DNA of 64,000 nt from Picochlorum sp. 'celeri' (GCA_010909725.1 JAACMV010000019.1:124001-188000), one strand, 5' to 3'; shown: positions 51,149 to 61,570, counted from the first letter of the stretch. Numbers and translations: made by a program. The notes: generated from the sequence alone by a model not told the origin.

Positions 51149-53602
51149 TCAGGAGAATGGAGTATCGCCATGCATCATCTCTAGATCCAGCGTGCCACCT
51201 CGAACAAGGTCATCATGTGTCAGAAAGAATGAACCTGCTTCCATGGAGAGAGGCTGATTGTTGAGCCTTGCACTCTTGATGTACTTCATATTTTTGGAAG
51301 CAGCTCCTGGAGCATGAATTGTAAAGTATACATCTTTGCTGGTGTGTAATGGAGATGTACGAATGCGGACCGAGTCAAAGAGGGGGCTTGTGATATGGTA
51401 CCTGCCATCTGCTGGATTGATAGGATACAATCCCATGGATGTGAAGATGAACCATGCTGACATTTGGCCACAATCCTCGTTTCCTATGATCCCATCATGT
51501 CCTGTAGAATAAAATAAAGTTGTGATGACATGCCCTAGATGCTGTGTTTTTCTTGGAGATCCGAGAAGATTGTATAGGAAGAGAGTGTGATGGCCTGGTT
51601 CATTGCCATGGGCATATCGTCCTAAAATACCTGTGATGTCCATGGATACATCCTTTCCATGAATAGATGCTGCGGTTTTTGGGAAGAAAAACTCATCTAA
51701 TTTCTCCTCCATGGCACGAGGGCCTCCAAGGAGAGTAGCGAGACCTGGGATGTCATGGAGGACAAACCAGAGGTACTGCCAGCCTGTCCCTTCTGTGAAA
51801 TGTCCTAGCTCGTGCTCTGATCTTTGAGGATCAAATCGTTTCATGAATCCACCTTGTTTATTTCTCGGTCTCATGAAACCTGTTTTCGGGTCAAAGATGT
51901 TTTTGTAAAACATGGATCTGTTGGCATACTGGTTTTCCAAGGCCGAGTCGCCAACAGCCTTGGCAAGTTGGGACACACACCAATCATCATAGGCATATTC
52001 TAATGTCTTGGTGGCAGACTCATATTCCATATCATACGGAATGTACCCATAGTCTTCTAGAGCCGCAGTCTTTTTGCGCGAGGTTGCAACTGCTGCATCC
52101 AATGCCATGCGAGCTTCATCAAGTGACACCAAGCCTTTTTGCAGAGCCTCTGCTAGTATGCAGACTGCGTGATACCCTGGCATGGTATCTGTTTCCTTTC
52201 CTCCCATTGTCCATATCGGAAGAATGTTCCTGAAAAGAGATGCATGTGTCAATAAGGTCAACGCAATGTCTCTGGAGCGTTGTGGCTGCAAGAGAGAAAG
52301 GAGAGCATTCTGCGCTCGAAAGGTATCCCATAGTGACAATGTCGAATAATACGTGTGATTCTGCATCGTATGAGAACTAGAATCTGGTCCCCAGAAAGAT
52401 CCATTCAGATCAGAATGAAGTACAGGAGCCAAATGAGCGTGATACATGCCCGTGTAGAAGATTGTCTTTTGTGTGAGATTTTGAGTTTGTATCTGGATTC
52501 TGCCAATAGTATTTCTCCATGTTTCCTGCGCTGCTTTGACCATACTCTCTTGATCAAACCCAAACCGTGTATATGCTGCTTCAGCTGACATTTGAGCGCC
52601 TGCTTCGCTTCCTGTGGAGAGACCTACGATGATTTTCAAGTCGTCCAGGTGGTCAAATGAGAAGAACGCCAATTGACATCCATCACCGTTACACCCATCC
52701 CATTGAAGCGAGTCTGAGCCATGTACCATAGCCACATCGAGAAATGGTTTCGAAAACATAATGTGATAGAAGATTTGTCTATGAGAAGCCCATGCGTTTA
52801 CTTTCCGACTGCCAGTAACAATGCGGTCTGATAGAATTCTGATGCTGCCTTCTATTGGAGTGCCTGTAGAATAGCAAGTCGATACATCAAGAGATACAAC
52901 AGGTATACCACACTCTGATCCATCCTTTTGTGAGTATTTATGCATTCCTGCCACCTCGGTGGCTGCAAGCTCGACATGAATATTATGTTTATCCAGCAAC
53001 ACTGCATAGTATCCAGGCTGCGCACGTTCATTGTCGTGAGACATGGTGTTCTCAATGAGCGACTGAAAGGCATCCCTGTCGAACTTTTTTGGATACTGTG
53101 CCATCAGTTCGGGCGTTGTAAAGCTCGTCTTCTTCAGTAATAGCCCCTCAATCACCTCCTGCAATCCATCCTGTTGATTTGCCATCAAGCATGATGGCAT
53201 CAGCGATACATCCATCAAATCAGGCATCCCCGTCCCACTAAGATGCGTATGAGAAAACCCAATGATTTTATTTGATGAATAATGATATCCGGAAGCCCAA
53301 TCCAATGCATTCACACCGTTATCCGGACTGATTTGTACCATACCAAAAGGCACTGCTGCACCAGGGAATGTATGCCCATGACCCCCAGTTCCAATGAATG
53401 GATCCACAAAAGACAGTATATCAGGCTCTCCTCCTTCTTCTTCTGGAACACCAGTGGAGCTCATCATCAACTCCGATAGATCCACATCACCAACAGGGTC
53501 AAGCCACATGAATGTCGATAAAGCTGTTGCTAGCAAGAGGAGGAGGAGGTATGTTTCCCTCCGAAGCCGCTTCCAAGACGGAATGGGCTTCCTCTTCTCC
53601 AT
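51149..53602 (-). CDS. GH92 exo-alpha-mannosidase, type II membrane protein
   Basis: From ATG 53602 the protein has 817 residues. A short basic tail and one hydrophobic segment ('TYLLLLLLATALSTFMWL', about 20-37) make a signal anchor. The rest is a glycoside hydrolase family 92 catalytic region: 'VDPFIGTGGHGHTFPGAAVP', 'FGMVQISPDNG', 'IIGFSHTHLSGTG', 'YYSTLSLWDTFRAQNAL', 'EGTGWQYLWFVLHDIPGL' and the catalytic block 'GIIGNEDCGQMSAWFIF'. GH92 enzymes are Ca-dependent, inverting exo-mannosidases on alpha-1,2/1,3/1,6 linkages. Facing the ER/Golgi lumen, it could trim N- or O-linked mannans or mannosyl wall glycans. The family is best known from bacteria and fungi. Confidence 0.93.
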   Translation of the reverse strand: MEKRKPIPSWKRLRRETYLLLLLLATALSTFMWLDPVGDVDLSELMMSSTGVPEEEGGEPDILSFVDPFIGTGGHGHTFPGAAVPFGMVQISPDNGVNALDWASGYHYSSNKIIGFSHTHLSGTGMPDLMDVSLMPSCLMANQQDGLQEVIEGLLLKKTSFTTPELMAQYPKKFDRDAFQSLIENTMSHDNERAQPGYYAVLLDKHNIHVELAATEVAGMHKYSQKDGSECGIPVVSLDVSTCYSTGTPIEGSIRILSDRIVTGSRKVNAWASHRQIFYHIMFSKPFLDVAMVHGSDSLQWDGCNGDGCQLAFFSFDHLDDLKIIVGLSTGSEAGAQMSAEAAYTRFGFDQESMVKAAQETWRNTIGRIQIQTQNLTQKTIFYTGMYHAHLAPVLHSDLNGSFWGPDSSSHTMQNHTYYSTLSLWDTFRAQNALLSLLQPQRSRDIALTLLTHASLFRNILPIWTMGGKETDTMPGYHAVCILAEALQKGLVSLDEARMALDAAVATSRKKTAALEDYGYIPYDMEYESATKTLEYAYDDWCVSQLAKAVGDSALENQYANRSMFYKNIFDPKTGFMRPRNKQGGFMKRFDPQRSEHELGHFTEGTGWQYLWFVLHDIPGLATLLGGPRAMEEKLDEFFFPKTAASIHGKDVSMDITGILGRYAHGNEPGHHTLFLYNLLGSPRKTQHLGHVITTLFYSTGHDGIIGNEDCGQMSAWFIFTSMGLYPINPADGRYHITSPLFDSVRIRTSPLHTSKDVYFTIHAPGAASKNMKYIKSARLNNQPLSMEAGSFFLTHDDLVRGGTLDLEMMHGDTPFS

Positions 53603-54150
53603 CACGCCCCTACTCTTGCTTGATGAAAATTCATTCAAGATACAATCTTTGATGGATAGACGTTGTTTCCATCGTCTCTAATCAATCGTCCACAATGTAC
53701 CACCAAAAAAAATATAAAGTGCGTGATACCTTTCCAGGTGACTCCACCGTTTGTTGTCATTCTACCAAGCTGATATGATGTTCAATCAGTCAACATTTCT
53801 ATTTTGCCTATCAATCCTCACGTGGCCACGACAGTACCCAATGCCTGAGCCATCCATGGCAACTGGGTCGAGGCGCCCCCGGTAGACCGACGCAGTCCGT
53901 CGGACTGCAAATCAACCACTCGCAAAAACCAGAGTGATACGCACTGCATGATCATTAAATCATAATTTAATGTAAATCAAATCATTTTTAACCCGTCAAA
54001 TATTGTCTGGAGAGTTCGCATCGGCCCGACTGGGAGTAACGAACTCTCAACAGGATCTCTTTGCCTTTGGTTCTGCAGTTGTCCATCGTTGCAATCGGTC
54101 ATTAAATTTTCTTAGCTCTTGGTTAGGTACCAATTGAGTAGTGTGGAAGT
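53603..54150. promoter_or_regulatory. Divergent region GH92 / BRCT protein
   Basis: It contains no gene. A compact hairpin-forming segment (53887-53908) lies roughly in the middle. The 548 bp should hold both promoters. Confidence 0.4.
53887..53908. repeat. Two overlapping, mutually exclusive hairpins
   Basis: CCGACG (53887-53892) pairs with CGTCGG (53898-53903), loop of 5. Alternatively GCAGTCC (53892-53898) pairs with GGACTGC (53902-53908), loop of 3. The two stems share bases and cannot form together. Confidence 0.55.
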
Positions 54151-56199
54151 ATGCCAGAGTTACGGTCTCGACACAAGTCAAGGTCAGAGGGTGATGGACA
54201 CAAATTCTTTCTCGGTCTGGTGGCCAAAATCGAATGCTCGCCGGATAAGAAGAACATTAAAAGTATTATAGAGTCTAAATTAGAGGTACATGGGGCAGTC
54301 TGTGCGCCTCGTATGAGGAAAGATGTCACACATGTGATTGTTGTCAAGGACAGCGACACTGCAGAAGACGACAAGAGGCTAGAACGGTTGCGTGGATATA
54401 TAGATCAAAGGAAGAAACAGAAGGGTAGCGTCACGCTCAAGATTGTGAGCGCATTGTGGGTGGAAGACTGTGTTAGAGATGGATGTTTGCTCAGTGAGGG
54501 TGACTATGCCTTTCTTCCTAGCTTGGGACGAAAGCCCCCTCCTTTATCTTTAGAATCGAGCAAGCGTGGACATGGGTCGAAGAGGAAAAAGACGCCCAAA
54601 GGTAGCTCTGCTCCGAAACCGATTGCTTGCTTTGATGTCAATCATGATGAGTTATCATCGGAGAAACAATTGCAACAGTGCCGTGATAATAATGAGGAGG
54701 ATTTCCCTCCAATTGGAGAAGCTACTCAAGCCGCAGCAGGTGTTCTTGCGAGCGGATTTTGTAAGATGTTGGATATACCAGAGGAGGAGGAGGTCGCATC
54801 AGATGCAGATGAGCTGGATACACCACTCAGTCAGCGCTGTTGCAAAAGATTGTCATCTGCAACTCCCAAGGAAGATCAATCTGACCGAGGGTCTGCAGGT
54901 AAAGCAAATACCACTGCGAACGAACAACATAAGAAGAAGAAAAAGGCAGAAAAGCCATCGCAGCGTTTCTCTGTGCGACAGTTGTATACTCGCCCTGAGA
55001 GACCTGTGCTGCTCAGCAAAAATCTTCCTGAGAGCCCAGTTGCTATTGAACCGGTTCTGAAAAAGACTGTAGGATCATCAGTTCCTATCCCTGAGATTGA
55101 GAGAGTTCCCAGTCCCTGGGGTACCCCTTCTGATGTCTCAAGGCCAGGCCCTGGCTTTGACTTTGGCACTGCATCCAAAGCCAGAAAACAGGACGCCACC
55201 CCTTTTACTAGAAAACGGGTGCCAAGTCCTTGGTCGACCTTGCGACCCTGGGATTTAAGGAAGAAGAGCAAGAAATCTCACTTATCACAAACCTCTCACT
55301 TGTCACAAGCGAGCAGTGGCGGCAGTCCATGTAGGCTGAGACATTCCTCTAGACTTGCCAACTCACCTGTGGTGGAAGATCCTGACGAGAGCTCTTTGAA
55401 TGATTCGCCACATGTGTACAACGGAAAGGAAAATGCTGCGGTCTGTGAGCATTCTCCAGAGGTTTCTGTTGGAGCAGGAATTTACCCTCCCTCCCAAGCG
55501 ACAAGACTCAGCCAGGAGATGCTTACCTTGCCATCACAATCTCAACATCCTTCTCAAGAATGCATCACTCAGAATAGAAAGATATCAGGAGTGCTGGCAG
55601 TAACATCAGTCGAATCCTCGGTGCTAGAGTTGTGCAAAAAGGCTGTGAATCAATTAGAGGGACTGAGACTGTGGACGAATAACAATGCCAGGAAACATAA
55701 AACCATTACACATCTGATCATCGGAGATAATCGAAGAACGTTGAAAACAATGCTCGCTGTCGTTCATGGTGCATATTTGCTACGCCCAGAATATATCACT
55801 GCATCTCTTGAAGCAGGTTTCTGGTTGCCAGAAGATGAGTATCTAGCCAATGTGATTTTCCAAGAGGGGGCCATTCGATCCAGAGAATTCAGAGCACAGT
55901 CTGCAGAAAATCTTCCAAACCTGCTGCAAGGAAAAAAAGTGTCAATTTATACGCAGGGTAAAAAGGGAGACGAATCCTACCAGGTGGTCAGACGCCTTGC
56001 CATTGAACTAGGAGCAACACTGTTTCACATCTCAGAAGCAGACATCTGCATCCTGATGAACGATGAAGCATCTGTCCGTCCACCTGGTATACCAGAACAC
56101 GCAGACGTCGTCAAAAAAGATTGGTTGTTCGAATGTTGCACTGCTTTTGACGAGGTCAGCATGACAGATTTTCAAGTACCCAGGATACTGAGTCAATAG
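54151..56199 (+). CDS. BRCT-domain protein, microcephalin-like architecture
   Basis: The 682-residue intronless protein has one BRCT domain at the N-terminus (about 22-120: 'FLGLVAKIECSPDKKNI', 'VTHVIVVKD', 'IVSALWVEDCVRDGCLLSE') and two at the C-terminus (about 485-680: 'HLIIGDNRRTLKTMLAVVHG', 'LLRPEYITASLEAGFWLPED', 'HADVVKKDWLFECCTAFDEV'). The middle is disordered, with Lys/Ser/Pro blocks and SQ sites that could be ATM/ATR targets. The one-plus-two spacing is that of microcephalin (MCPH1), a chromatin and DNA-damage protein that binds phospho-Ser and regulates condensin. Other BRCT mediators share this plan, so the specific name is uncertain. Confidence 0.75.
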   Translation: MPELRSRHKSRSEGDGHKFFLGLVAKIECSPDKKNIKSIIESKLEVHGAVCAPRMRKDVTHVIVVKDSDTAEDDKRLERLRGYIDQRKKQKGSVTLKIVSALWVEDCVRDGCLLSEGDYAFLPSLGRKPPPLSLESSKRGHGSKRKKTPKGSSAPKPIACFDVNHDELSSEKQLQQCRDNNEEDFPPIGEATQAAAGVLASGFCKMLDIPEEEEVASDADELDTPLSQRCCKRLSSATPKEDQSDRGSAGKANTTANEQHKKKKKAEKPSQRFSVRQLYTRPERPVLLSKNLPESPVAIEPVLKKTVGSSVPIPEIERVPSPWGTPSDVSRPGPGFDFGTASKARKQDATPFTRKRVPSPWSTLRPWDLRKKSKKSHLSQTSHLSQASSGGSPCRLRHSSRLANSPVVEDPDESSLNDSPHVYNGKENAAVCEHSPEVSVGAGIYPPSQATRLSQEMLTLPSQSQHPSQECITQNRKISGVLAVTSVESSVLELCKKAVNQLEGLRLWTNNNARKHKTITHLIIGDNRRTLKTMLAVVHGAYLLRPEYITASLEAGFWLPEDEYLANVIFQEGAIRSREFRAQSAENLPNLLQGKKVSIYTQGKKGDESYQVVRRLAIELGATLFHISEADICILMNDEASVRPPGIPEHADVVKKDWLFECCTAFDEVSMTDFQVPRILSQ

Positions 56200-56320
56200 C
56201 AATACTATGAATGTAAAAAAAATTACAGCCTAAACATTATGATGATTGTGGTTGTTGCAACAACTCATGGCAGCTAAAGATTATGGCGAATGCTAGTATT
56301 ACGGTGACACTTGTGTACAA

Positions 56321-57980
56321 TTAGTTGACCATCACCTTTTCTTCGTTGCTCTTGCTACCGAAAGACACGCTGAGTCCCTTTCCAGAACGCAATGCGTTTC
56401 CACGAAGCAAAGAACCGACGGTACCAACCAAAAGCTTCACATCCTCTAATGGTGTTCCTGGAACAACAGTCTTGTACAAGTATGAATCAAATGTCATCTT
56501 CTGGACGTAGTCACTTTCGCACATCTCAACGAATGCCTCCCTAGCTGGGTTGCTTCTATAGAAGACCTTCTGGAGGATGTCGAGCACCTTGTATGTAGCC
56601 CAGTACTTCTTATCCCACTTGGACAAGTAGCTCTTGATGGCAGCCTCTCCGACCATCTTCTTTCCTTGCTCACTGTACTCCACAATAGCCTCGGCAGCCA
56701 TACGTCCAGACTTGGCGGCAAAGTAGATACCCTCACCAGAGCACTTGGTCACATATCCAGCGGCATCTCCGACCAAAGCGACACGTCCCTTGAATCTGCG
56801 TGGGCGTGGGTGCTCTGGAATAGGATGGGCCTCGACTCTGATAATCTTTCCTCCCTCAGTCTTCACCTTGGAGCGATCGCGTGTTGCCTGCTGGTACTGC
56901 TTAATGGCAGTCTTGTTCACCACAGTTCCGGTTCCAACGGCAACGTGATCATACTTGGGGAACACCCATCCGTAGAAATCTGGAGACACATCATCTCCGA
57001 CATACATCTCAGCCAAATCCTTGTAGTACTCCATCTTCTCATCATCGATGCGAATACGCTCCTGGAAAGCAATAGCATAGTCTGCTTCTCCAGCATCAAT
57101 GTTCTGTGCAACACGAGAGTTTGCTCCATCAGCTCCAATGATCATGTCAACCTCCAATGTGGATGGCACTCCCACCTTGCTTCCCTCCTCATACTTGTTA
57201 TAGTGCAAGGTAATTGGGCCATCTCCTTCCTGCTCCATGCGCATGTACAAACCATTGATCAAGTTGGCTCCCAACTTTTCGGCGCGCTTACGAAGGTAGT
57301 CATCGAACACCTCTCTGCGGCACATACCAATCCACTCCTTCTCGTTCAAAGTCTTTCCAACATCAACCTCACGGTTGGATGGAGAAATCATCTTCATCTT
57401 TGTCACGCGACGATCAATAATCTCCATTGGCAAGTCAAACTCCTCGACCATACAGATTGGAATAGCTCCTCCACATGGCTGCATACATTGATAGTTGTTA
57501 TTATTCACCATGTGTGCGTGTGAAGAACCACAGGGGAGGAGGGTGGGGGGATAAGATAGGATCTGCCCATCTTAGCACACCACCCCATCAAAGAACGCAT
57601 TCAATGGGATACACCCAAGACACCACACACCACTCCCGCCAAACACCTCGTACCTTGCAGTTGTCCATTTTACGCTCAAAAAGGAACGTTTCAACTCCCC
57701 CCTTGGCCAAAGTCTCCGCAGCGCATGCTCCAGATGGTCCTCCGCCAATCACAGCCACTCGCAATGGCCTATCCAACACAGTCCCATCGGCAACTGCAAA
57801 CACCTTCTGTGACAGGCTTCGTTCCGCCTTCTTGACCATTGACACAGATGTAGTTGGTGTCATAATTGGTGAGGACACCATGGCATGCTTCATGGTTGGA
57901 GCCATGCTTGGGGTTCTCTTGGTCTGAGCACCCATGGAAACCTTGGCTCCCATGGAAAGGGACATTGTTGTAGACATCAT
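56321..57980 (-). CDS. CHLP: Geranylgeranyl diphosphate/geranylgeranyl-chlorophyll reductase
   Basis: Exons 57980-57654 and 57478-56321 (175-nt intron, GTACGA...TGCAG) give 494 residues; the junction restores 'MDNCK|PCGGAIPICMV'. The first 60 residues (Met/Ser/Thr-rich) are a plastid transit peptide. The FAD-binding loop is 'VAVIGGGPSGACAAETLAKG' (79-84 GGGPSG), and 'IGADGANSRVA', 'YGWVFPKYDHVAVGTG' and 'VGDAAGYVTKCSGEGIYFA' are family blocks. It reduces the geranylgeranyl side chain with NADPH to phytyl for chlorophyll a and tocopherol/phylloquinone. Codon bias as in alpha-tubulin suggests high expression. It diverges from the Rieske gene. Confidence 0.97.
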
Positions 57981-58296
57981 CGTATTAGATTTCGCTTAAT
58001 AAAGTAAACCTTTGATTAATTTGATAGAGCTGATGGCTGGGTTGCATGGTCTAGTACTCGATGGGTCTGGATAACGACAATGCCTTATCCATTGCCTCTG
58101 CTGATCCGGCGAAGTAGGTTTTTTTATTGTTTATCTACGGAATCCGTCTTTAATATACCTATATACGGACATCCATCCTCGAGTTTGGTTTTTTTGTATG
58201 GGTTCATCCATAATCCGTTGACATGACCACGTCCATGCAAGTGAAATACATACGCGACTGAAAGAGAGAGAGGGGAGAGAAAGAGACTGGACCACA
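57981..58296. promoter_or_regulatory. Shared promoter region CHLP / Rieske protein
   Basis: 316 bp between two divergent genes. No certain element is visible; light or plastid-signal control of CHLP is likely from known biology, not from motifs seen here. Confidence 0.35.
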
Positions 58297-59094
58297 ATGG
58301 CAAACCGAGGGAAGAAGAAATCCCCAGTCCGACAGACACAGTCTCCCACTCGGGCTTTGAAAGACAATATAACAAGTACTGGTATGATTATTGAGACTAT
58401 TGATGAGGATGGATGGGCAAAGATTGCGGATAAAAGTGTATTTCATCCTCCGAGTACGAGTGGAGGGGCAAGCACTCCACCACAGACAAACTATCCCCTT
58501 CCATACCCTTATACGAGTGCGAAAAGGGTGCATGCGTGCTTAAATGGTAGATATATATCAATCATAGAGTATAAAGATGAGCTGCATTGTCTGGATAGTA
58601 TATGCTTTCATAGTGGAGGGCCTTTGGCATTGGGTGATATTGAAGATGTTGGAGGGCATCCATGTTTGAAATGCCCATGGCATTTCTATCATGTGTCGTT
58701 GAATGATGGTGAGAAATGGTATCAAGAGGCAGATATACAGCCGGATGGGTCTCTGAAAGCTGGGTCGTGGAAATCGGTGGGGGCCAGGCAGAGGAGGCAT
58801 CATGTTGAGATGAGGGATGATGGGGTCTATGTGAAGCTGAATTTGGAGGGAGAGATTGCGAGCGATAGATATGCGTTTGAATATGAGACGGGAAATAGGA
58901 TCATGCAGCATGGAGACGTGAACGAATGGACATTGCCGATGCAAGCATCCCCAGGCATAAGTGCACACAGTCCTCGGTCCACCCCGCCAACATCACCAAG
59001 AAGGTCACTCATTTCGACAGAAAGCGAGGACGTGTGGCCGGACGATGGAGACGTGACATCGATGTCTCCCCGAAGAAATCATTTACAACAATGA
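58297..59094 (+). CDS. Stand-alone Rieske [2Fe-2S] domain protein
   Basis: The 265-residue protein has a Rieske fold at about 65-190 with both cluster pairs: 'CFHSGGPLALGD' (C-x-H) and 'CLKCPWHFYHVSL' (C-x2-H), spaced as in Rieske-type ferredoxins. There is no oxygenase catalytic domain, no membrane helix and no clear transit peptide. The N-terminus is basic; the C-terminus is Ser/Pro-rich ('SPGISAHSPRSTPPTSPRRS') with SP sites for kinases. The plan matches the animal RFESD group, an electron carrier of unknown partner. Start at 58297 has context ACAATGG. Electron transfer is inferred from the ligands. Confidence 0.88.
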   Translation: MANRGKKKSPVRQTQSPTRALKDNITSTGMIIETIDEDGWAKIADKSVFHPPSTSGGASTPPQTNYPLPYPYTSAKRVHACLNGRYISIIEYKDELHCLDSICFHSGGPLALGDIEDVGGHPCLKCPWHFYHVSLNDGEKWYQEADIQPDGSLKAGSWKSVGARQRRHHVEMRDDGVYVKLNLEGEIASDRYAFEYETGNRIMQHGDVNEWTLPMQASPGISAHSPRSTPPTSPRRSLISTESEDVWPDDGDVTSMSPRRNHLQQ

Positions 59095-59134
59095 GAGTAC
59101 TCTCTATACATTTATATATCATGAATTCGAGTTG

Positions 59135-59608
59135 CTAGAATTTGTTAATTCCCATAATCCGCACTTTGTGCATGCTAGACATCTTTGCTACGATCAGTAC
59201 GACCACGACAATCAAATTCACACCCAGTGGTTGCTTTTCAAAATCCGATGTGTGAGACGCCAACAAGAACAACACCACCGGTACTGCTATAAAGAACTTT
59301 CGAGTTGCTGTTCCCTGCACTCCATTGTCTATTTGTTCCCAAAAGGTCAATGAATCGTACTTGCCTTGGTCGCCTTGAATAGGAGATCCTTTAATCCAAT
59401 GAAATAGATAATATGTAAGGAGTCCGTGAGCAATATGGACGTATGTCCACGCCAGTCCTGGTTCAACAAAATTCGAGATCACCAACCACGACACAAGGAC
59501 CAGTAATGTGTAAAACAACCAACTGGATTTATTATCTAACCAATTTGTATTCTTATTTGTGGAAACTTTTGGAACATCCAATCCTCTTGGTGACGTGACA
59601 CGGATCAT
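59135..59608 (-). CDS. ORMDL: ORMDL-family regulator of sphingolipid synthesis
   Basis: From ATG 59608 the protein has 157 residues, the family's length. Four hydrophobic segments and family blocks are evident: 'NKNTNWLDNKSSWLFYTLLV', 'PGLAWTYVHIAHGLLTYYLF', 'HWIKGSPIQGDQGKYDSLTF' (HWxKGxP is the signature), 'WEQIDNG' and 'RKFFIAVPVVLFLLASHTS'. ORMDLs sit in the ER with serine palmitoyltransferase and inhibit it when ceramide is plentiful. The N-terminus carries a substituted 'MIRVTSPRGLDVPKVSTNKN' about ten residues longer than in some homologues. It converges on the Rieske gene, about 40 bp apart. Confidence 0.95.
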   Translation of the reverse strand: MIRVTSPRGLDVPKVSTNKNTNWLDNKSSWLFYTLLVLVSWLVISNFVEPGLAWTYVHIAHGLLTYYLFHWIKGSPIQGDQGKYDSLTFWEQIDNGVQGTATRKFFIAVPVVLFLLASHTSDFEKQPLGVNLIVVVVLIVAKMSSMHKVRIMGINKF

Positions 59609-59739
59609 TCTTTGAGCCACTTCACCCGTGCGTTTCTGCCTCCTTGTACGTCTGCAGCTACTTTGAATCTACAAAACGTATCTTACAAATATATATAAAT
59701 TATTGTATGTACAGGACTAGTGTCGCGAAGGGTCTATGT

Positions 59740-61301
59740 TCAAAATTTGGCATCTTCCCATTTCTCTGCACTTGCTTCCCATTCTTTCGCTGCTGGAGGA
59801 ATCTTTCCATCCTCTGCTTGAGAGGATTCGACAGGGACATACTTGGGTGCTGCTGTTCCTAAATTACCCTGGTTGTTCACGAATGGTGGGGGGACGCGCG
59901 ATTTTGCTCTCCTGATGTAGTACATGACAGCAATGGCAAGGAAGGCGACAGAACCAACGATAGCCCATGTGGTGGATGAGATGGCGGAGCCATCTGTGTC
60001 TTCTTCTTTGTCGTTGGATTTTTCTTCTTCTTCTTCATCATCATAATTCACATATGATTTGGATTTGATGGTATCTTCCTCTTCCTCCTCTTCCTCCATG
60101 CGCTCCACTTCTTCCTCATATGAATCCTCTTTTTCTTCCTCGTCTTCTTCCTTCTCTTCCTCGTCTTCTTCCTTCTCCTCCTTGTCCTCTTCCTTCTCTT
60201 CCTTGTCCTCTTCCTTCTCTTCCTCGTCTTCTTCCTCCTCTTCCTTGTCCTCCTCTTTGTCCTCCTCCTTCTCTTCCTCTTCCTTCTCCTTTTCTTCCTT
60301 CTCTTCTTCTTCTTCTTTGTCCTCTTCCTTCTCTTCAGTAACGGCCTTCTTTTCACCCAGCTCATAATCATCCTCCTCCTCTTCCTCCTCCTCCTCCTTC
60401 TTTTCCTTCACATCTCCCTTCTTCTCATCCAACTCATACTCATCATCATCTTCCTCCTCCTCCTCTTCCTCCTCCTTCTTTTCCTTCACATCTCCCTTCT
60501 TCTCATCCAACTCATAATCATCATCATCATCCTCTTCTTCTTCTTTATCTTTGGTGGCTTTTGTTGCCACCTTCTTCTCATCCAACTCATAATCATCATC
60601 ACTCTCCTCCTCTTGGATATCCTGATCCTCATCATCATAGTCATCGTAGTCATCATCCGAAGACACCTTCTTCTGCTTCTTTGTGTCCTCATCAGACACC
60701 TTCTTCACGGTCTTCTCCTTTTCGCCATCATCATAATCATAGTCATCATACTCGTCTGCATCCGCCTTCTTCTTCTTGTCACCCCCGTCGTCCTTTTCCT
60801 CCTCCTCATAGTCTGCAGACACACATGAATCATATATACACATCATGCACAATATCTTGAATGAAAAATTAATGATACAGAAAGCAAAGCGGACAGAAAC
60901 ACACCATACTCATCATCAGCATCAGACTTTTTCACATCCTTTTTGGATGCAGCATCGTCCTCATACGAATACTCCTCAGCCCCCTGATAGTCACCCTCCT
61001 TGAGCTTTTCTGCCTCCTTCTCAGACAATGTTTCCTTCCGAGTCCCCGTCCCATACGCATAATCCCCCTCATATTCATCCTCAGCCTCTTCCTTCTTTGT
61101 CTTCTTCTCAGCACCACCAACAGCGGCCGTCGCATCTACATCATCCCCTTTCAAGGACAACCCTCGACCTCGACGCTCAAGAGATGCTGACAGGGCCCTC
61201 CTACTCCGAAATCCATCCACACCCCCGATACATGTTGCTAATAAAACAACAAGAAGGCATAAAAATGCAATCCCCTTTGGAAAGGATCGACGATAGCCCA
61301 T
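59740..61301 (-). CDS. Highly acidic type I membrane protein, unknown
   Basis: Exons 61301-60905 and 60812-59740 (92-nt intron, GTGTGT...TGCAG; junction 'DDEYD|YEEEEKDD') give 489 residues. A signal peptide ('GIAFLCLLVVLLATCIGGVD') is followed by about 380 residues of extremely charged sequence with repeated 'DDYELDEKKGDVKEKKEEEE'-like units and Asp/Tyr stretches. One membrane helix follows ('TTWAIVGSVAFLAIAVMYYI', about 405-425), then a basic stop and a 60-residue cytosolic tail ending 'SAEKWEDAKF'. Such a lumenal domain could bind Ca2+ with low affinity, as in calsequestrin or calreticulin-like acidic tails, but nothing proves this. No family is recognised. Confidence 0.75.
60060..60790 (-). 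repeat. Coding acidic tandem repeat (GAA/GAG/GAT tracts)
   Basis: Imperfect repeats encode Glu/Asp/Lys runs with three near-copies of a unit 'YELDEKKGDVKEKKEEE' (near 60420, 60500 and 60590). The TTC/CTC-rich plus strand makes a Ser-rich antisense frame that is an artefact. Confidence 0.85.
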
Positions 61302-61570
61302 TCCTGTGCTTAAATTCACTTTACAAGACCCACGTTTCTGAAATCAACCAAACACTCCGATATCCCCTCGTCGAGGTATATTTTGGTTTATGATGGTATT
61401 TTCATGCAATTTCAACACCGTCGAGTCCGAGAATGGCACCATCAAAATAGCCTCGACAATGGATGGACCCGTCGAGATATTTAATGTTTTATTCACGGAC
61501 TTTCACCCTCTGGACGTATCTGACACTCATCCCATCCAACCACATTCCCTCGGAGCACAATTGAATCAAA
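61302..61570. promoter_or_regulatory. Short divergent promoter, acidic protein / TPR protein
   Basis: Only 269 bp separate two outward-facing genes with membrane anchors, so the two promoters must overlap or be very close. No TATA box is clear. Confidence 0.45.

Noticed and set aside
60059..60367. Ser-rich plus-strand frame and Arg/Lys-rich minus-strand frames in the acidic gene
   Set aside because: They are shifted or complementary readings of the GAA/GAG tract of the acidic membrane protein.
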